Below, one piece after another: positions 1-10,700 of a stretch of 64,000 nucleotides of DNA (its first letter is position 1; each line of letters begins with the position of its first letter). Under the pieces are notes generated by a model that saw only the letters and a list, made by a program, of their open reading frames with translations, did no database searches and was not told the DNA's origin. Source of the stretch: Tritrichomonas musculus (lineage: Eukaryota > Parabasalia > Tritrichomonadida > Tritrichomonadidae); contig JAPFFF010000001.1 in the NCBI GenBank assembly GCA_039105265.1, positions 2,728,001-2,792,000 on the forward strand, given 5' to 3'. The translations under genes and the position numbers were made by a program.

Positions 1-1985
1 TCAAAATCTTGTATCCTTTCCTCTATATATTGCTTTTCATTATTAGCTGTCATTGTTCTACCTCCACTAACGCATCTCTGAATGAAGTTTTGTGGTTTAC
101 CACTAAGTTGATAACACCCATCAAAGCAACCAAATTTATATGCATAATAGTAGCCAATAGAGCTAATGGATATAAAGTTATGGACATCAAGCATCTTTGT
201 CTTCGTCTGCTTAAATACTTCTACCAGATCTCTATTAAATTTCTCTACTCCCTTCATCAATACTATGCAATCCAGTTTGCAATAATAGATAGCATACTTC
301 ATAATATCAATAGCTCCTCCAACATATGCACCACAAGCTTTTGCATTATCTATTAATTGCTTCCAGTCTTGTTTTATCTGTGTCAATGGTTTCTTGTCTT
401 GGTTCTCCATGTAATACTGTAGTTGAAATTCAAGCGCAGAGACAGTTTTCCTATTTATGTTCCTTTCAGTATATATTTTATAGGCCATTACCTCTTTATG
501 AACTGGCAACTGAAACATCTTACCAAATGAAGCTAATGCAGCAGGGATGATAGAGTAGCTATTGCGGAAAGTTAATCTCTTGTTAGGTTTATACTTTGTC
601 ATGACTATTTGCAGAATCGTTCCACTTCTCTCTGTTATTTGTACATCCCATCCAGGAGTATTTATAAAGAAACAAGCATCATATTTAAGGTTATGGAAGT
701 AAATGAGAGAATTGTTCTCCAATGACTTTAGTAATCTGTCAGCAATATTCTCCCCATCAAATATCATTTTATGAATTAACTCTTTGGTCCTGTACACAGT
801 AATATTTAGATAAGGCATATGGGGTGATACAGTGGTATTAGTTTCAAAATCAGAATAATAAATCCTACTCCACTCTCTCTCCTTTTTCGTCTCTGATGAA
901 TCTATTAGTTTACAGCACAATTCAGGATCATATTCAAGGTCTGTATAATCCGCTAAGTGAGAGTTGTATTCATTCGTTGCTAAGATATTCATTTCACAGG
1001 ACTTTATTTCTCTGAACTTTCCTTCTTTAAATAGCTTGCGAAATATTGCCATAGGTTTAACACCATTTAGGGGTTTATATATCATGTAATGGTTCTTGTA
1101 CAGTAATAAGTCAACAATTCGGTCAAACTCTTTGGCCCATGGTCTCTTTCTTGTATCTATTTTTATTTCTTGTTGGTTTACTACATCTTTTCCCTCATTA
1201 ATCCTTCTTACAACAAAATGGCATTTAAACTGCTTGGCTATATCGTATATCAAGTTATTGGGGATTAACCTAGTCTTGACCATAAAGCGTAAATAATTAA
1301 TTTCCTCATCAGTGAATACTCCAGACTGAATGCAAGCATATACCAAACAATTGTCTTTATAGTTCTTCTTATCAACTGTCTTGAATATTTGGTACTGTGA
1401 TAAGTCTAAATCAGAAAGATTAATATAAGGGAAGAATCCACCTTCTGGATTATCGCGATAATCTTCGTCGACTTCAACTTCTTCTTCATACAACTTACCT
1501 TTATTATCTTCTTTATTAATAGTGAATGATGTTTGCTTGCCTCTCTTTCTATTTTTAATGAAGAGCAACTGGTATTTTGCAGGGATGAATACATTGCCAA
1601 CCCAAGGATTATTGTCTGAACAGTCATCATTCAAGTCTATTGTCCCTGATATATGTCCTATTGTTGAATCTAATCTTCGTGCCTTGGAAAGTGTAAACCA
1701 TTTGTATTCCTCACCACCTAATGATTCGCTTTTTACTACTATATTCTTCTTATTCTCTTTGTGTAATTGTCTTAATGTTTCAGTGAAAGCAAGTCTCTTA
1801 TCTTCATCATCACCTATATCTATGTCAAATGATATTTCTTTCTTAGCCTTGGTCATGAATTCTTTCAAATATTTCTTGAACTTTCGTTTGTCTCTTACGT
1901 CTTTCACCCTTTGCTTATACTCTTTTCTTGCTTCCGTTCTTGCAGTCGAATAGAGGTCAACTGATATATCAAAGAGGTATGTCAT
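1..1985 (-). CDS. Protein-primed family B DNA polymerase of Polinton type (C-terminal part outside window)
   Basis: Replicative polymerase of the Polinton, expected to start synthesis from a terminal protein. The reverse strand is open without a stop from ATG 1985 to the window edge, 661 codons. The 3'-5' exonuclease motifs are visible: Exo I YYSDFET with D379 and E381, Exo II FHNLKYDA with D436, and Exo III YCKLD with Y568 and D572. The SGGR at 640-643 corresponds to the (S/T)xGGR-type motif that precedes the polymerase palm. The palm motifs themselves (SLYPS, DTD) lie beyond the window. Upstream of the exonuclease, DNCLVYA (C213) and KNHYMIY (H299) resemble the Cys and His boxes of OTU-like peptidases. 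It diverges from the GIY-YIG gene with a 55-bp gap that probably holds both promoters. I checked each codon and found no frameshift. Confidence 0.88.
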   Translation of the reverse strand, partial: MTYLFDISVDLYSTARTEARKEYKQRVKDVRDKRKFKKYLKEFMTKAKKEISFDIDIGDDEDKRLAFTETLRQLHKENKKNIVVKSESLGGEEYKWFTLSKARRLDSTIGHISGTIDLNDDCSDNNPWVGNVFIPAKYQLLFIKNRKRGKQTSFTINKEDNKGKLYEEEVEVDEDYRDNPEGGFFPYINLSDLDLSQYQIFKTVDKKNYKDNCLVYACIQSGVFTDEEINYLRFMVKTRLIPNNLIYDIAKQFKCHFVVRRINEGKDVVNQQEIKIDTRKRPWAKEFDRIVDLLLYKNHYMIYKPLNGVKPMAIFRKLFKEGKFREIKSCEMNILATNEYNSHLADYTDLEYDPELCCKLIDSSETKKEREWSRIYYSDFETNTTVSPHMPYLNITVYRTKELIHKMIFDGENIADRLLKSLENNSLIYFHNLKYDACFFINTPGWDVQITERSGTILQIVMTKYKPNKRLTFRNSYSIIPAALASFGKMFQLPVHKEVMAYKIYTERNINRKTVSALEFQLQYYMENQDKKPLTQIKQDWKQLIDNAKACGAYVGGAIDIMKYAIYYCKLDCIVLMKGVEKFNRDLVEVFKQTKTKMLDVHNFISISSIGYYYAYKFGCFDGCYQLSGKPQNFIQRCVSGGRTMTANNEKQYIEERIQDF

Positions 1986-2040
1986 TTAAGTGTAAATAAG
2001 AAATAAAAAAATATCACGCTAAATATTTATTAACCCTAAA

Positions 2041-2364
2041 ATGGTAGAATACATATATTTGATTCGTGAAAGGGAATTTTCTTATTCTAATCAACCAGTA
2101 TACAAAATTGGTAGAACAAATAAGATTGCAACAAGAATGGGACAATATCCAAAAGACAGCGAAGTATATATAATTGAAGCAGTAAGTGATTCAGTAAAAG
2201 TGGAAAAAGAATTAATAACAATATTTGAAGAAAATTATAAGAGAGCAACAACAAGAGATGGAACAGCATTTATAGGAAATGAGTACTTTGTTGGGAATGT
2301 GAATGAAATGATATATATTATTAGGACTTATATCCAATATCATTGTCCCAGAGCTATCATTTAG
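2041..2364 (+). CDS. Small GIY-YIG / T5orf172-type protein
   Basis: A 107-residue protein that starts with VEYIYLIRE and continues with VYKIGRT at about residues 20-26 and an arginine at about 32. This is the signature of the T5orf172/MUG113 branch of the GIY-YIG nuclease fold, which occurs in large DNA viruses, phages and eukaryotic mobile elements. The family is expected to bind or cut DNA; no activity can be deduced here. The protein is short, essentially one domain. It diverges from the polymerase gene and its last 8 bases overlap the end of the convergent gene 2357-3091. The start is the first ATG in frame, 55 bp from the polymerase start. A role in element replication or recombination is inference from position. 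Confidence 0.7.
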   Translation: MVEYIYLIREREFSYSNQPVYKIGRTNKIATRMGQYPKDSEVYIIEAVSDSVKVEKELITIFEENYKRATTRDGTAFIGNEYFVGNVNEMIYIIRTYIQYHCPRAII

Positions 2365-3091
2365 TAAGGATGTCATATATATCAGCCTCTTGGCTTGGTT
2401 TTATTTTTAAGGTAATGAAGAGAGGAGATTTTAATATTACTGGTTGAAACATGAAATCGACTAATCTCATTTCCAAATATTTTAATGAATCCGTATTAAC
2501 TTTTATTTTTATTGGCTTAGTCATGTCATAGTTAACTATCATTGCCTCTTGATCCATTATCAATGTGTCAATGTTTGCAAGGATGCTTGGGGTATATTCT
2601 TGGTCTCCAATTGATGAATGAGTTGCTACCCCCTGCAATGAAACTAAATACAACTTATTGGCAAAATCAAGTATAGGTAGATCAGGTACCTCGCACTCAA
2701 CTCCATTTGGAAATATATGCCCTGGTTTAGTATTGAACAAACCAGTAATCAATTTCGCTCTATGACTACCTTCCTTGAAAGTTACATTTTGGACTGGTTT
2801 TAGTGAAATGGTTCTATTATTGATATTCTTGAACTCGATTACAGTCTGATTTGCATTTAGGCATTTGACTAAGTAGTTAAAGGAGTAAGCATACATTTCA
2901 TCAAATTCTATTTTTACTTCTCCGAGTGATGACTCAAATATTAAATAATCATCATCTGTTGTCATTAATATGTTTGCCTTGGTGTTAATAGATGAAACAT
3001 AATACTTCACGTATGGGCATTTCCATGGTATATCAATATTAAGTCTTACAGTATTGTAATTACCTGGTTGGCTCTGAACCGAATACAACAT
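2357..3091 (-). CDS. Candidate Polinton minor capsid (penton-like) protein
   Basis: A 244-residue protein with no catalytic motif or membrane segment. It is rich in alternating hydrophobic strands, for example TVRLNIDIP, VKYYVSSI, YLIFESSLGEVKIEF and IKIKVNTDSL, which suggests an all-beta, possibly jelly-roll fold. Polintons normally encode a single-jelly-roll minor capsid (penton) protein of about this size, so that is the leading guess, supported by size, predicted strand content and position but not by any motif I can name with certainty. It shares a 19-bp divergent gap with the giant gene at 3111 and overlaps the GIY-YIG gene by 8 bp at its 3' end. It could instead be another small structural protein of the element. 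Confidence 0.45.
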   Translation of the reverse strand: MLYSVQSQPGNYNTVRLNIDIPWKCPYVKYYVSSINTKANILMTTDDDYLIFESSLGEVKIEFDEMYAYSFNYLVKCLNANQTVIEFKNINNRTISLKPVQNVTFKEGSHRAKLITGLFNTKPGHIFPNGVECEVPDLPILDFANKLYLVSLQGVATHSSIGDQEYTPSILANIDTLIMDQEAMIVNYDMTKPIKIKVNTDSLKYLEMRLVDFMFQPVILKSPLFITLKIKPSQEADIYDILTK

Positions 3092-3110
3092 AATTTATTT
3101 TCAAAGAAAA

Positions 3111-6100
3111 ATGTCTTTGACACTATATTCAGCAAAGAGCAAGGTGGCAACAAAACTTAAAGCAAATGGTTTCGAAATAGGTGTAGGAGAAGATGAAAAA
3201 ATAAATATCATTCAAGAAGATAAGCCTAATGTATATCCAAAGTTCAATTGTCTGTATAATAAGAGTGAAGTAGACGCCCGAGTAGTTAACGGTTACATAG
3301 AAAATGGAGGCAGTCTTGAAGGATTCGGTGACATTCCAATAACTGAAAAATCTACACAAATACTTGAATATCGAGCCCCAATGAAGAAAAGTATATTAGA
3401 GGAATCCAACAGAGAGCTGATCAAAGAAGAATTTTGTGTTAATACATTTAATGACATTATCGAAGGGGAATCAAAAACTTGTGAGGCCATTCATGAAATG
3501 TATAATGAATTGATGTGTGCAGCAGATGGTTATGAGCAAGTAGTATTAGATGAAGATAAAGGGCAATGTGATGTTATAAAGTATGTTCAAACTCCAACAG
3601 ATGAATTCCAACACCTTCCGTTTCATAATCTAGCTAGTATATTGAAGAATATCATTAAGAATGAAAAGAATAATCAAAATACCACAAGAATATTATATGA
3701 TACATTTAACAAAACAAACTGGATAAAGTTTATAAATGGGACAAAACAATATCATTATAATCTTCAGGACAATACGCTCAAGACAATAGGATACAGATAT
3801 AAAAATAGTAATGTTGAAGTTAAAGCAGACCAGTTAGTGGAGGTAAGCAACCCGGGTGAGTTTATTGATATATACATGCAAAACCAAAAAGATAATTATG
3901 CAAATATTAAACTATTTATGGGTGCTTTCCTAGCACAATACTTGGTTGAAGTAATGATAAAGAAAGGAGTCAACTATATTAAAACCAGAAAAGATGCTGA
4001 TAGTTTACGAATAACTATTGTTGAAGATGACGGTACATCTGAAACTATCACACTTGGAGAATACTTAAATAATGTGTACTCAAGCTTAAACAATTTAACG
4101 CAAGCTCATAATGATTTACATGATTATGTCCTCAAAATTAAATCCTGTAAATGCAATCAAGGCGCTGGAGGAGAAGATATAAATCGCATACTACAAATGA
4201 GAGATCACTTAGAAAATCATATCCGAGATTTACAAAACAATCAAAATCGTCTCTTCGTAGACAGAGCAGTTGAGTCTACTCAAGATGTATTTACTCAAAC
4301 GATTTTATATCGAGATGCAATACCAGAAATAGCAAAACAGGTCCTTGAACAAGATAAAGAGAAACAAAAAGTTGATGTACAAGATAGAAGTTCGGACCGT
4401 GGAAAACATCATGATGATAATTACGTATGGAATGTGTTATGGAAAGAATGGGAAGAAATAATAGATGAGTTTGATAGACCTGAAGGATGGAGAGAAAACA
4501 GACAAGCTAGTGTTCCAATAAATTATATTTGGGATTTAGTGCATGGAGAATGGGTGATGATTGATAATGTTCATGATAATATTTCACCAACATGGAGATA
4601 TGAAATGGATAGTGAATACATTGCGTATAATCTTCTGAAGATATATGAGAATGATGAAAATGGTTATTTACGATGGAGCGACAGATATCAAGAGTGGCAA
4701 TGGTATTCATATTATGATTATTATACAGAGAATGAATCAGTTTATATTCCAAACAGGATTAGAAATAATCAAGAAGCCTTTGGTCCATTGTTTGCATGGA
4801 ATATCATGGATACACAATGGCAAGAACATGGCCAAGATTTTCTAGATAATTGGAGAACAGATTCCATTTTAAACCCACCAGACAATTTCATATGGGATGT
4901 TGAACATGAAGAATGGGTGATAATGACGCAACATTTTGATGGAGTTGATGGATGGCGTACAATACATAGCCGTGAAATGATAGATATCGTTGAAATAAGA
5001 AATTCATTATTACATCTCTTTGGAAAAATAGAGTGGAATGAAGAAAGAAAACAATGGATATGGAAGCCAATTCTAGAGAATGAAAATAATCCAGCTTCAC
5101 CATTAGCACTGTTTTCAAACGATAAATCTACTGGAACATCAATTGCTTTACCAGATTTTGTCAATAATGCACTTTCATTTGAAAAAGTATTGGAATGTTA
5201 TGGTGTTGATATCTGTGATGATATTCCAACATTAGATGAAACTAAACCAGTACTTGGTAAATATATTATTAAAGGAGATCTAGAAGTCAATGGTAAAATT
5301 CTTTGTGATTCTGTACCAAGTGGAGGTATTGTTACTACTGATTTCTCTCATGAACCTGGATATCCTGTTTATACTCTCACCAATGATAAGCTCAGTATAG
5401 ATACATTCCAATTATTTGACCGTGACTTCAAGATGTTAGTGATAGGTAATACTGATGATATACAGAAAAAAATCTCCAATACAACAGAACGAACTAATAT
5501 ATTTAAAGTAATATTACGAAAGACAATAATAAAGAATGCCGAAGGAGATATTATAAATGAGTTCTATATTTATGTTCATGATGGAAAAATATACAATCCA
5601 ATTCTCATGCATAATACAGAACATGATGAAACTCGTTTGAGTTATTTTCATGAGGCCACAAATAAAATATTTATTGCTTATGAGGAAAGGGTTAATTTGG
5701 ACCCATATAATTTATATATCAAAGGAGAGCTAAGTATAATGTATTTATTACCTCAAGATTCATTGGTTGCTGTTGAGCCTACAATAAAATGTGATATAAT
5801 CGATGCTAAAAATGTGATGAAATTACATGAATCCGATATTATTTATTTATACAGGCCTAGCAATATATCTGATGAAATATTGGATGGTCATGATTACTAC
5901 AAAATGGTATATAAAATACCTAACACATACACTATACCTGATGGATTAAACTTTACTTTTAAGGATTACTCCTTTTCTAACGATTGGTCATTAATCTGGA
6001 ATGCAACGAATGGTCAATGGGAAGGGTACAATTGTAGTGGCCATGTAAAAGAGAAAGTCATTAATAAATTAAACAAACGCTGTCCTAAGAATAAATTAAA

Positions 6101-7751
6101 CTCAGTTGGATGTTATGTTATGATAAAGAAAGATGACCATAACACAGATATAATACCAGCTAATGAACATGGATTAATGTATAGTTTGGCGAATCTTGAC
6201 CGCACTGAAACATATATTTCATATAAAGATGGCAGTCTAAAGAATGGTAAAGATGTTGAGGTTAGTTTTGAGATACATAGTTGTGAAAATGAGTTTAAAT
6301 ATGATGGCTATGACACTTTAAAAGTCTATCTTAAATGGAACAAATATCTAGATAATGCTATTTATTTACATTCAATATCAAGGTTTTATTGGGACTTGTA
6401 TATTCCTAATTCTAATATTGCAACTAGACTAACATTTAAATTAGACCCAGACTATAAAATAAGACATTATATAGCATATGATTACACTTATATCGATATT
6501 ATTGGTGAAAAAGATACCATTGAGAAGCTAAATATAAATTGGAGGAAAGACAAAATAAATACAGAAACTAGGGATATTGAACTATACCTGAGGAAAGCCA
6601 TGACAGAATCCATAGAAGAGATAAAATGGAATGGAAATACCAATCCATTTGACTATATAATCCAATCTCAGTTTTATGAAATTACGCCAAGACCTGATGC
6701 TGCAACAACACTTTATACTGATTACAATATTACATCATCAAAAATAATTACTGCAGACAATATTACAACGATGAGAAGTGATGTAAATGTCTTGACAAAT
6801 AATTTTGATGTCTTGTCATATGATTTTAATATCTTGAGAATAGATGTTAATAAGCTCCAAATAGAAATGCTTGCACAACAGATGATAACAAAGCACTTAT
6901 CATCCCAAGTTCATGCACTTATAGTAGGACAGGAAATTAGCTTATTGTTCAGTCTAGTTGGTTTTATTGTTGGTGTTGGAGGAGTAATTGTTGATAATAT
7001 GGGAATTAATTTTGGTACACGAGCGATTTATAATGGTAATGATGTTTCTCATTATGCTTCTTTAGATGATTTTACAGTTGATTATGGGAGTGTTGCAGAG
7101 GATGCAATAAGATTGGAGAGTGGAGGAAGTATTCAGAGGGTTGTTCCATCAATCAGTAATGCTAACCTTAGATTAAATGAATATTGGTTACAATGGAGAG
7201 ATTTATTATTTGATTTAGATATGGCAGATGGTAATATTGCTATGAGTGATTATATATTTCAACAAATTGTTGATTTAGAAGAAATTATTCACGCAGAATT
7301 CCCTTTGGCTGAAATGCCGGATTGGCTAAAAGTACTAATGCGAGCCAAAGATTTACCAACAAGTAGAGTAGCAAGAAGTACCACAACTGAACCAGATTTA
7401 ATAACAAATGTCATTGAGTGGTGTGAAAAAGATTATCAAAGACTAGATGACCCAACAAAATTTAAAGACAACTGGATTAATCCAGACAAAGCTGTATTAT
7501 CATTATCAGCTACTATTGATATTTGCAATAGGATGAGAGACTCGATGAAACTACCGATTGGCATATTAGCTCATGAAATAAAATCAATTAAAGAGAAGTT
7601 AAGTAATAAGAATCCACTCGAGGAAATAGATATGACTGCTTATGTGACTAAAGCAGAGGTTAAGGAGATGCTACAACAGAAGGATGCCATAATTGAATCA
7701 TTAGCAAATAGAATTGCTGCATTGGAAAAGAAGTGTGCAAATATAGAGTAG
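3111..7751 (+). CDS. Giant Polinton protein A: tryptophan-repeat N-terminal half plus core shared with the next gene
   Basis: A 1546-residue protein of unrecognised family. Residues 1-430 are unique. About residues 435-660 hold a run of modules of roughly 35-45 residues built on Tyr/Phe-x-Trp, five or six residues, Trp (YVWNVLWKEWEEI, YIWDLVHGEWVMI, FAWNIMDTQWQEH, FIWDVEHEEWVIM, IEWNEERKQWIW). About residues 775-1490 are homologous to residues 80-715 of the next gene's product; matching stretches include RTNIFKVILRK versus QTNIFKVVLRK and a nearly identical block LYTDYNITSSKIITADNITT. A glycine-rich hydrophobic segment at about 1276-1296 (SLVGFIVGVGGVIV) could enter a membrane. The C-terminus is a heptad-like coiled coil. 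A virion surface or fibre role is inferred from size, repeats, coiled coil and capsid neighbours. Only 29 bp separate it from the next gene. Confidence 0.75.
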   Translation: MSLTLYSAKSKVATKLKANGFEIGVGEDEKINIIQEDKPNVYPKFNCLYNKSEVDARVVNGYIENGGSLEGFGDIPITEKSTQILEYRAPMKKSILEESNRELIKEEFCVNTFNDIIEGESKTCEAIHEMYNELMCAADGYEQVVLDEDKGQCDVIKYVQTPTDEFQHLPFHNLASILKNIIKNEKNNQNTTRILYDTFNKTNWIKFINGTKQYHYNLQDNTLKTIGYRYKNSNVEVKADQLVEVSNPGEFIDIYMQNQKDNYANIKLFMGAFLAQYLVEVMIKKGVNYIKTRKDADSLRITIVEDDGTSETITLGEYLNNVYSSLNNLTQAHNDLHDYVLKIKSCKCNQGAGGEDINRILQMRDHLENHIRDLQNNQNRLFVDRAVESTQDVFTQTILYRDAIPEIAKQVLEQDKEKQKVDVQDRSSDRGKHHDDNYVWNVLWKEWEEIIDEFDRPEGWRENRQASVPINYIWDLVHGEWVMIDNVHDNISPTWRYEMDSEYIAYNLLKIYENDENGYLRWSDRYQEWQWYSYYDYYTENESVYIPNRIRNNQEAFGPLFAWNIMDTQWQEHGQDFLDNWRTDSILNPPDNFIWDVEHEEWVIMTQHFDGVDGWRTIHSREMIDIVEIRNSLLHLFGKIEWNEERKQWIWKPILENENNPASPLALFSNDKSTGTSIALPDFVNNALSFEKVLECYGVDICDDIPTLDETKPVLGKYIIKGDLEVNGKILCDSVPSGGIVTTDFSHEPGYPVYTLTNDKLSIDTFQLFDRDFKMLVIGNTDDIQKKISNTTERTNIFKVILRKTIIKNAEGDIINEFYIYVHDGKIYNPILMHNTEHDETRLSYFHEATNKIFIAYEERVNLDPYNLYIKGELSIMYLLPQDSLVAVEPTIKCDIIDAKNVMKLHESDIIYLYRPSNISDEILDGHDYYKMVYKIPNTYTIPDGLNFTFKDYSFSNDWSLIWNATNGQWEGYNCSGHVKEKVINKLNKRCPKNKLNSVGCYVMIKKDDHNTDIIPANEHGLMYSLANLDRTETYISYKDGSLKNGKDVEVSFEIHSCENEFKYDGYDTLKVYLKWNKYLDNAIYLHSISRFYWDLYIPNSNIATRLTFKLDPDYKIRHYIAYDYTYIDIIGEKDTIEKLNINWRKDKINTETRDIELYLRKAMTESIEEIKWNGNTNPFDYIIQSQFYEITPRPDAATTLYTDYNITSSKIITADNITTMRSDVNVLTNNFDVLSYDFNILRIDVNKLQIEMLAQQMITKHLSSQVHALIVGQEISLLFSLVGFIVGVGGVIVDNMGINFGTRAIYNGNDVSHYASLDDFTVDYGSVAEDAIRLESGGSIQRVVPSISNANLRLNEYWLQWRDLLFDLDMADGNIAMSDYIFQQIVDLEEIIHAEFPLAEMPDWLKVLMRAKDLPTSRVARSTTTEPDLITNVIEWCEKDYQRLDDPTKFKDNWINPDKAVLSLSATIDICNRMRDSMKLPIGILAHEIKSIKEKLSNKNPLEEIDMTAYVTKAEVKEMLQQKDAIIESLANRIAALEKKCANIE

Positions 7752-7780
7752 ATTAGGGAATAATTTTTTTAGAGATTTAA

Positions 7781-10700
7781 ATGACTTCAGAGCAAGTGAA
7801 AGATACTACCACAAAATTCATTGGAGATATACAATTTAAGGTAGGAGATGCTACTAGGAAAGCAAGTGAATTATTAACGCTGAGTGATTTGGATGGATAT
7901 GTACAGACAGGGCATTTATTTAATGAAGTAGAGGGTATACCAGAATTTAATATCAAAAATAATAATATACAATATGAGTCATCTACACAATATCATATTC
8001 TAAAGTTTGTTAACATACCAGAGGATTTCATGAATAAAGTGAAGGAAATAACTGCACAAACCAATATCTTTAAAGTGGTTTTACGAAAAAATATCATATA
8101 TGACACAAATGGAAATTTAGTTAAGGAATTCTTTATTTATGCCAAAGATGGACAAGTATACTCTCCTATGATAACAAAGAGTGCAAATGGATGTTCTATA
8201 AATAATAGCACAAATATGGGATACATCAATATAGCCTTTGATAGTGGTCTTGATTTTAATCCATATACTCTATGGATGAATGGTGAGCTGAGTATCATGA
8301 ATGAGTACATAACTGATTCACTGCAAACAGATAAAGCAATAAAGTGTTCCATCATAAAGGCTGATAATGCGTTAAAGTTACATAAATCTGATGCGTTGTA
8401 TCTCTACAAACCATCAATCATTTCAGAAGATGTTGAATATTATAAAATGGTTTTCAATGTTCCTTCTGATTATGCAATACCTCTCAATTTAACCTTTTGC
8501 TTCAAAGAATATTGTTTTGGTAATGAATGGGTCTTAACATGGGATGGAACCAAATGGATGGGCAATAATATTCAAGCAAGAATCGTTGGGAAAGTAGTTA
8601 ATAAATTGAATCGAACAAAAATGTCAGAATCTTCTCGGCCATCAAATTCTGTTTTCATTATGATCAAGAAAACTGAAGCAAATGAAAAATTAATCCCAAA
8701 AAGTGAGTCATCACCAGAAAGTTTAATTCATGGACTTTTTCAAAATACATCTAAAAAATTTGAATTAATTAAGAAAGATGGCACGAAAATTGAACCAAAA
8801 AGTTTATATTGGTTTCTTGATGATTCAGAAATAGTTAAAGATGAAAGATATCCAGATTATTCAATTGGTAAACTAAATATAATTTGTGATGATTATCCAA
8901 ATAATAATTTCAAAATTGAGGAGATTGATGAAATCCATTTAAATATTGAAACACCTGGCTATTCACCATTTACTGTTGCTTACACATTTAAAGCAAATGG
9001 TGTTTATGTTAATTCGGTTAATAAAAAAGGATATTTTGGTATTATTCCTCTGAAAGATACAATTGAAAGCCTTGAATTACATTTAGAAGATAGTTTAATT
9101 GATTCCAATAACAGAAATATTGAATTATATCTCAGAAAAGATATTATTAATCCAATTGAAGAAGTAAATTGGGACTCATCTACAAATGCATTTGACTATA
9201 TTATTAAACAGCAATATTATGATGTTAGTCCAAATCCAAATGCTGCTACAACACTATACACAGATTACAACATTACTTCATCAAAAATAATTACCGCAGA
9301 TAACATCACGACGATGAGAAGTGATTTAAATGTTTTGACAAATAATTTTGATGTCGTTTCATATGATGTTCAAGCTATTGCAAATAAAGTCGATGTATTA
9401 AATTCAGAAATGGTTTCTATTAATTTAAAAACACGATCTTTAGAATATGATGAGGAAAATACACGAATGATTTCTTATGTTGCTTTAGCATTTGGTATTG
9501 CAGGAACTATAGGAAGTGCTATTTCATTAGGCTTTTCTATAGATGCAAATTGTATTTCATTCCCAACAAAAACTGTTTCAAATGCGGTTGGTCAAACAGC
9601 CACTAAAGGGGGTGGTATTTTACAACGAATTGGAAACTTTTTTAGAGATTGGTGGTATAGGAGAGCAGGATACCGTAATCTTGGTGAAATGGAATTGTTT
9701 GATATACCTCCCGTTACAACAAGATCAATTCAATCAACAACTGATTTAACTCCTCTATTTGAATGGTGTGATAAAGAATATGAACCTTTACCTGATGAAA
9801 CTTTTGATGATGAATTTGATGATCCTGAGAAAGCTGTATTATCAATTAGAGCAACAGAAGAAATGTGTAATCAATTTAGAGATAGCTTAAAGAAACCATT
9901 TAAATTATTAGCTTCAAAAGTAAATGAATTAAATAATGAATATATTTCACAAAATGATTTGGTTAGAGATGACATAATAGATGTTGTTGGTAAATATGTC
10001 AATGGCGAGGTCCATTTGGAAGCAGAAGATGTTATCACAGATGGAACAATCAAAGCACGATTTTTGGTTCAAAAAGTTAGTGAATACAATGATGTTGATT
10101 ATGAAGAGAATATAGTTACTATTAATATTACAGGTGGAACAATTAATTACCAAGGAACAACTGATTTTCCTAGCTGCACTATGAATGACAAAACATTTAT
10201 TATATCAAATCCAAATAAACTGAGGGTTGGTGGAATCAGCATCAAAGAGAATACAGCAAAAAGAAGAATGGAATTTACTACAAATGATTTAGCATATACT
10301 TGTGATATAGATGCTTTACATAAGAAGATAGATACATTACATGAGCAGATAGAAAAGAATGATACAGCTCTAGCTACGACTTTAAATGAATTCCCAACTG
10401 TTGATGAAGTAAATGAAGCATTAGATGAATTAAAAAATAATATGGTTAATATGGATAACCTGTATACAAAAGAGGAAGCAGATGCAAAATATCGAAGCAA
10501 AAATGATTTGATATATAAAGATGCAGTCGATGTGCCTTTTGAAAATGTCCAAGATAATTCCGGAACGTGGGAAGTCAAAATAAAATTGACTAGTGGAATT
10601 CACCTTGTTGGAACAATATCAAATAACGATGGCTTTGTAAAAGAGTTTGATTATTTGTTTGATTATAATGGTGTTATTACTGAAGATGGAGTTAATGTCG

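Noticed and set aside
4769-5164. 131-codon reverse frame opposite giant gene A, and similar reverse frames opposite the other large genes (for example 10147-10578, 41474-41809, 42744-43226)
   Set aside because: Each is a shadow of a long, family-supported frame on the other strand and shows no motif of its own.
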